Shown one piece after another: positions 11,393 through 13,416 of a stretch of DNA of 13,416 nucleotides. The DNA is taken from contig CAAFSR010000220.1 of the NCBI GenBank assembly GCA_900765705.1, positions 1-13,416 on the forward strand. Reading direction: 5' to 3'. The position numbers and the translations under genes were made by a program. Numbering within the stretch: position 1 is the stretch's first letter; the number at the start of each line of letters is the position of its first letter. The notes below the pieces were generated by a model. It did not search any database. It was not told the DNA's origin and saw only the letters and a program-made list of their open reading frames with translations. The stretch is from an uncultured Faecalibacterium sp. (GTDB taxonomy: Bacteria; Bacillota; Clostridia; Oscillospirales; Ruminococcaceae).

Positions 11393-12121
11393 ATGGGCAT
11401 GGTTCTTTCTGCAGTGGGCGCTTGCCTGCTGTTCATCCTCAAGGCGGTGGGCATCCTGCTGCTGATCATTCTGGTGCTGGCAGCGCTGTTGCTGCTGTGC
11501 CCCTTCTGCGCGGATGTCTGCTGGCAAAACGATACCCTTACCGTAAAAGCCGGGGCACTGGGCATCACCTTTCCGGTGTTCCAATACCCAAAGCCTGAAC
11601 CTGCCGCCCAGCCGGAGGAGCCAAAGGGCTTTACCGGTAAGCTGAAAGCAAAATTCCGCGCATGGCGCGCCGAACGCAAGCGCCAAAAGGCTGAAAAAAA
11701 GGCTGCGCAGCCCGCAAAGCCCAAAGCGGAAAAGCCGCCCCGCCAAAAGGCAAAGCTCACACTGGATGTGCTCTGCACCATGCTGCGGGGCGTAGGCACG
11801 CTGCTGCGGGCGGTGTTTGGCGCTATCCGCGTTACAAAGATCTCGGTCTGCCTTGGTGTGCGCGGCGATGACCCCGCTGCGGCGGCACGCAGCTACGGCA
11901 AGCTGCAGGCGTGGCTGTACCCGACCCTTGGCGTGCTGGATCGCTTTTTCTTTCTGGAGTTTGACCAGCTGTGCGTTCTGCCGGACTTTGGCAGCGCCCA
12001 GCCCACCGTGCAGGACAGGGTAACCTTCCGGGTCAGCGCGCAGGCGCTGTTCATCGTCATTGCCGCTGTGCGGGTGCTGTACGAGTTCTGGCGCAAAAAA
12101 GTATTGGACATCTTTATATAA
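11393..12121 (+). CDS. DUF2953-type membrane protein
   Basis: A 242-residue protein of unknown function. A long hydrophobic segment (about 5-38) should anchor it in the membrane. A short beta-rich stretch (DTLTVKAGALGITFPVFQYP) follows, then a Lys/Ala/Pro-rich linker (about 78-120), and a conserved C-terminal part with LRGVGTLLRAVFGAIRVTKI and a final hydrophobic segment near FIVIAAVRVLYEFW. The layout resembles DUF2953 proteins (YtfI of B. subtilis), which stand next to ytfJ, as here. GAGGG (11381-11385) lies 7 bases before the ATG at 11393, overlapping the end of scpB; a second ATG at 11399 is possible. The gene ends 79 bases before the YtfJ-type gene. Family assignment rests on shape and context more than on sharp motifs. 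Confidence 0.75.
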   Translation: MGMVLSAVGACLLFILKAVGILLLIILVLAALLLLCPFCADVCWQNDTLTVKAGALGITFPVFQYPKPEPAAQPEEPKGFTGKLKAKFRAWRAERKRQKAEKKAAQPAKPKAEKPPRQKAKLTLDVLCTMLRGVGTLLRAVFGAIRVTKISVCLGVRGDDPAAAARSYGKLQAWLYPTLGVLDRFFFLEFDQLCVLPDFGSAQPTVQDRVTFRVSAQALFIVIAAVRVLYEFWRKKVLDIFI

Positions 12122-12134
12122 AGTGTGGTACACT
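12105..12134 (+). promoter_or_regulatory. Possible promoter of the YtfJ-family gene
   Basis: TGGACA (12105-12110), an 18-base spacer and TACACT (12129-12134) with TG at 12126-12127 (extended -10). It overlaps the end of the DUF2953 gene. It would add an independent transcript to read-through from the scpAB operon. Confidence 0.45.
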
Positions 12135-12200
12135 GAATCTATATCAGAATGCTTTCCGGCGGGTCATTGCCTGCACGGATGAATAAAGGAGAGTTGTTTT

Positions 12201-12605
12201 ATGGCAGAGCATCCTATTCAGGGCCTGATGAACGTTACTATGGAGAAGATCCACCAGATGGTGGACTCCAACACCATTATCGGCAAGCCCATCACCACCG
12301 AGGACGGCATCACCATTCTGCCGGTGTCCAAGGTGAGCTTCGGTTTCGCTTCCGGCGGCACCGATTTTAACGGCAAGAACGTAGCCAACAAGGATCTGTT
12401 CGGCGGCGGTTCTGGTGCCGGCGTCAATATTCAGCCGGTGGCATTTCTGGTTATTAAGGATGGCTGCGTACGCACCATTCAGCTGTCGGATAGCTCCAAC
12501 AGCATCGACCGCGCCCTGACCATGCTGCCCGAGCTGGTGGAAAAGCTCACCACGCTGGTCAAAAAGGACGGCAAGGCACCCGAAGAGGAGCCCAAGGCAG
12601 AGTAA
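12201..12605 (+). CDS. ytfJ: YtfJ/GerW-family protein
   Basis: A 134-residue soluble protein of the YtfJ (GerW) family. Visible signatures are HPIQGLMNVTMEKIHQMVDS (4-23), GKPITTEDGITILPVSKVSF (28-47), then a Gly-rich segment FGFASGGTDF and GGGSGAGVNIQPVAFLVI, and an acidic Lys/Glu/Pro tail. In B. subtilis the family member is a spore-coat-associated germination factor, but homologues are widespread in Firmicutes that do not sporulate, where the role is unknown. AAAGGAG lies 9 bases before the ATG. It follows a DUF2953 gene as in other Firmicutes and is closed by a hairpin terminator. No other sporulation gene is in the window. Confidence 0.9.
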   Translation: MAEHPIQGLMNVTMEKIHQMVDSNTIIGKPITTEDGITILPVSKVSFGFASGGTDFNGKNVANKDLFGGGSGAGVNIQPVAFLVIKDGCVRTIQLSDSSNSIDRALTMLPELVEKLTTLVKKDGKAPEEEPKAE

Positions 12606-12629
12606 CTTTTTATAATAATCAAGCCGCAG

Positions 12630-12656
12630 CCGCAGGCCTTTTTGGCTTGCGGTTTA
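12630..12656 (+). terminator. Probable terminator of the YtfJ-family gene
   Basis: CCGCAGGCC (12630-12638) pairs with GGCTTGCGG (12644-12652), one G-T pair, loop TTTTT, followed by TTTATATA. The U tail is imperfect. A TATAAT at 12611-12616, just upstream, has no clear -35. Confidence 0.65.
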
Positions 12657-12662
12657 TATAGC

Positions 12663-12705
12663 CGCGCACCGGCGCCCCGCAAAACAGGGGAGCGGTGCGC
12701 GTTTT
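12663..12705 (+). terminator. Terminator-like hairpin in the leader of the pseudouridine synthase gene
   Basis: CGCGCACCG (12663-12671) pairs with CGGTGCGCG (12693-12701), with an inner CCCC/GGGG stem, followed by TTTT (12702-12705). It ends 32 bases before the ATG. GTGCGC in its right arm (12695-12700) can instead pair with GCGCAC at 12718-12723, giving a competing fold. It may be a second terminator in tandem or a regulated one. Confidence 0.5.
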
Positions 12706-12737
12706 GAGCGCCGTGAGGCGCACAAGGAGTAAATATT

Positions 12738-13416
12738 ATGGCAGAAGAACGTATTCAAAAGATCATGGCCGAGCAGGGTCTGTGCTCCCGCCGCGCCGCC
12801 GAACAGATCATTGCCGAGGGCCGCGTCAAGGTGAACGGCCACCCGGTCAAGGTGGGCGACAAGATGGACCCCAACCGTGACGTGCTCCATGTAGATGACG
12901 AGCGTATCTACATCCAGAAGAACCAGCAGCTATATTATCTGGCGCTGTACAAGCCCCGTGGCTATGTGACCACCGCCAGCGATGAGCTGGGCCGCAAGAC
13001 TGTGATGGATCTGGTCAGCGACATCCCCGCCCGCCTGTACCCGGTGGGCCGTCTGGATAAGGACAGCGAGGGTCTGCTGCTGATGACAAACGACGGTGCC
13101 TTTGCACAGGCCGTCACCCATCCGTCCGGCGGCATCTCCAAACTGTACCGCGTTACCGTGCAGCCCCGCGCCGACGAGGCTACCATCCTCAAGCTGAGCA
13201 GCGGCGTTGTGCTGGACGACGGCACCAAGACCATGCCCTGTGCCATCAACGTGGTCACCGACGAGCCCGGCCGCACCGTAATGGAAATGACCCTGAAGGA
13301 GGGTAAGAACCGCGAGATCCGCCGGATGTGCGAGAGCGTGGGTCTTGAGGTGGTGCGCCTGAAGCGCAACGCCGAGGGCGTGGTCAAGCTGGGCATGCTC
13401 AAGCCCGGCACCTACC
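12738..13416 (+). CDS. rluB: rRNA pseudouridine synthase of the RsuA/RluB family, 5' part (3' end outside window)
   Basis: The enzyme isomerises a uridine to pseudouridine in rRNA (23S helix 89 region for RluB). 226 codons are visible and the frame is open to the window end. An N-terminal S4 RNA-binding domain (2-60: ERIQKIMAEQGLCSRRAAEQ, GRVKVNG) is followed by YKPRGYVTT and GRKTVMDLV. The catalytic motif is GRLDKDSEGLLLMTNDG (104-120), with catalytic Asp D107. KEGKNREIRRMCESVG and VVRLKR mark the family's C-terminal core. AAGGAG lies 8 bases before the ATG. scpB-linked RluB is common in Firmicutes, which favours RluB over RsuA or RluF, though subfamily is not proven. Only the last residues are missing (members are usually about 240-260 long). 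Confidence 0.93.
   Translation, partial: MAEERIQKIMAEQGLCSRRAAEQIIAEGRVKVNGHPVKVGDKMDPNRDVLHVDDERIYIQKNQQLYYLALYKPRGYVTTASDELGRKTVMDLVSDIPARLYPVGRLDKDSEGLLLMTNDGAFAQAVTHPSGGISKLYRVTVQPRADEATILKLSSGVVLDDGTKTMPCAINVVTDEPGRTVMEMTLKEGKNREIRRMCESVGLEVVRLKRNAEGVVKLGMLKPGTY

Noticed and set aside
10541..12133. 530-codon open frame on the minus strand across scpA, scpB and the DUF2953 gene
   Set aside because: It spans three well-supported rightward genes; low-complexity His/Gln/Arg composition typical of an antisense shadow in GC-rich DNA.
1..13416. Mobile elements, CRISPR arrays, tRNA genes, defence systems
   Set aside because: No transposase, integrase, regularly spaced repeats, tRNA-like fold or toxin-antitoxin pair was seen; gene order looks like stable chromosomal core.

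Overview
The window reads as one chromosomal segment of a moderately GC-rich, anaerobic Firmicute. Gene content (an N-terminal-rubredoxin rubrerythrin, CsoR/CopA copper control, ScpAB, a YtfJ/GerW-type protein, DUF4250, a four-cysteine L28) and codon style point to the Oscillospiraceae, most like Faecalibacterium. That assignment is inferred from protein resemblance and was not tested by a search. I see no prophage, transposase, CRISPR array, tRNA or rRNA.

Layout. 1-815 holds the 3' two thirds of tuf (EF-Tu), closed by a strong terminator. 939-2060 (minus) is a stand-alone cysteine desulfurase convergent with tuf. Its promoter lies back to back with that of a uracil permease gene (2439-3800). 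The permease leader carries a 21-codon ORF with its own strong ribosome binding site, a U-rich stretch and an intrinsic terminator starting four bases after the ORF's stop codon, which is the geometry of UTP-sensing, translation-coupled attenuation. 4063-4614 is a highly expressed-looking rubrerythrin behind a near-consensus promoter flanked by two inverted AT-rich boxes. 4679-4850 is non-coding and rich in inverted repeats.

4901-7841 (minus) is a copper operon: csoR, then a Cu(I) P-type ATPase with metal-binding domains at both ends. The C-terminal domain has its own ATG and Shine-Dalgarno sequence and could also be made as a free CopZ-like chaperone. A CsoR-type C-run/G-run palindrome sits between promoter and csoR. 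7984-8742 (minus) is an alpha/beta hydrolase with Asp at the usual Ser nucleophile position. It follows a DUF4250 gene (8822-8998) and rpmB (9068-9256), all read leftward.

From 9450 rightward comes a tightly packed operon: M50 (site-2) membrane protease, scpA, scpB (chromosome condensation) and a DUF2953 membrane protein, with adjacent or overlapping stops and starts. A YtfJ/GerW-family gene (12201-12605) and the 5' part of an RsuA/RluB-type rRNA pseudouridine synthase gene (12738 to the window end) follow.

The most notable items are the uracil permease leader, the CopZ-like gene nested inside copA, the Asp-for-Ser hydrolase, the Cys-rich tail of CsoR, and the operator-like repeats at the rubrerythrin promoter.
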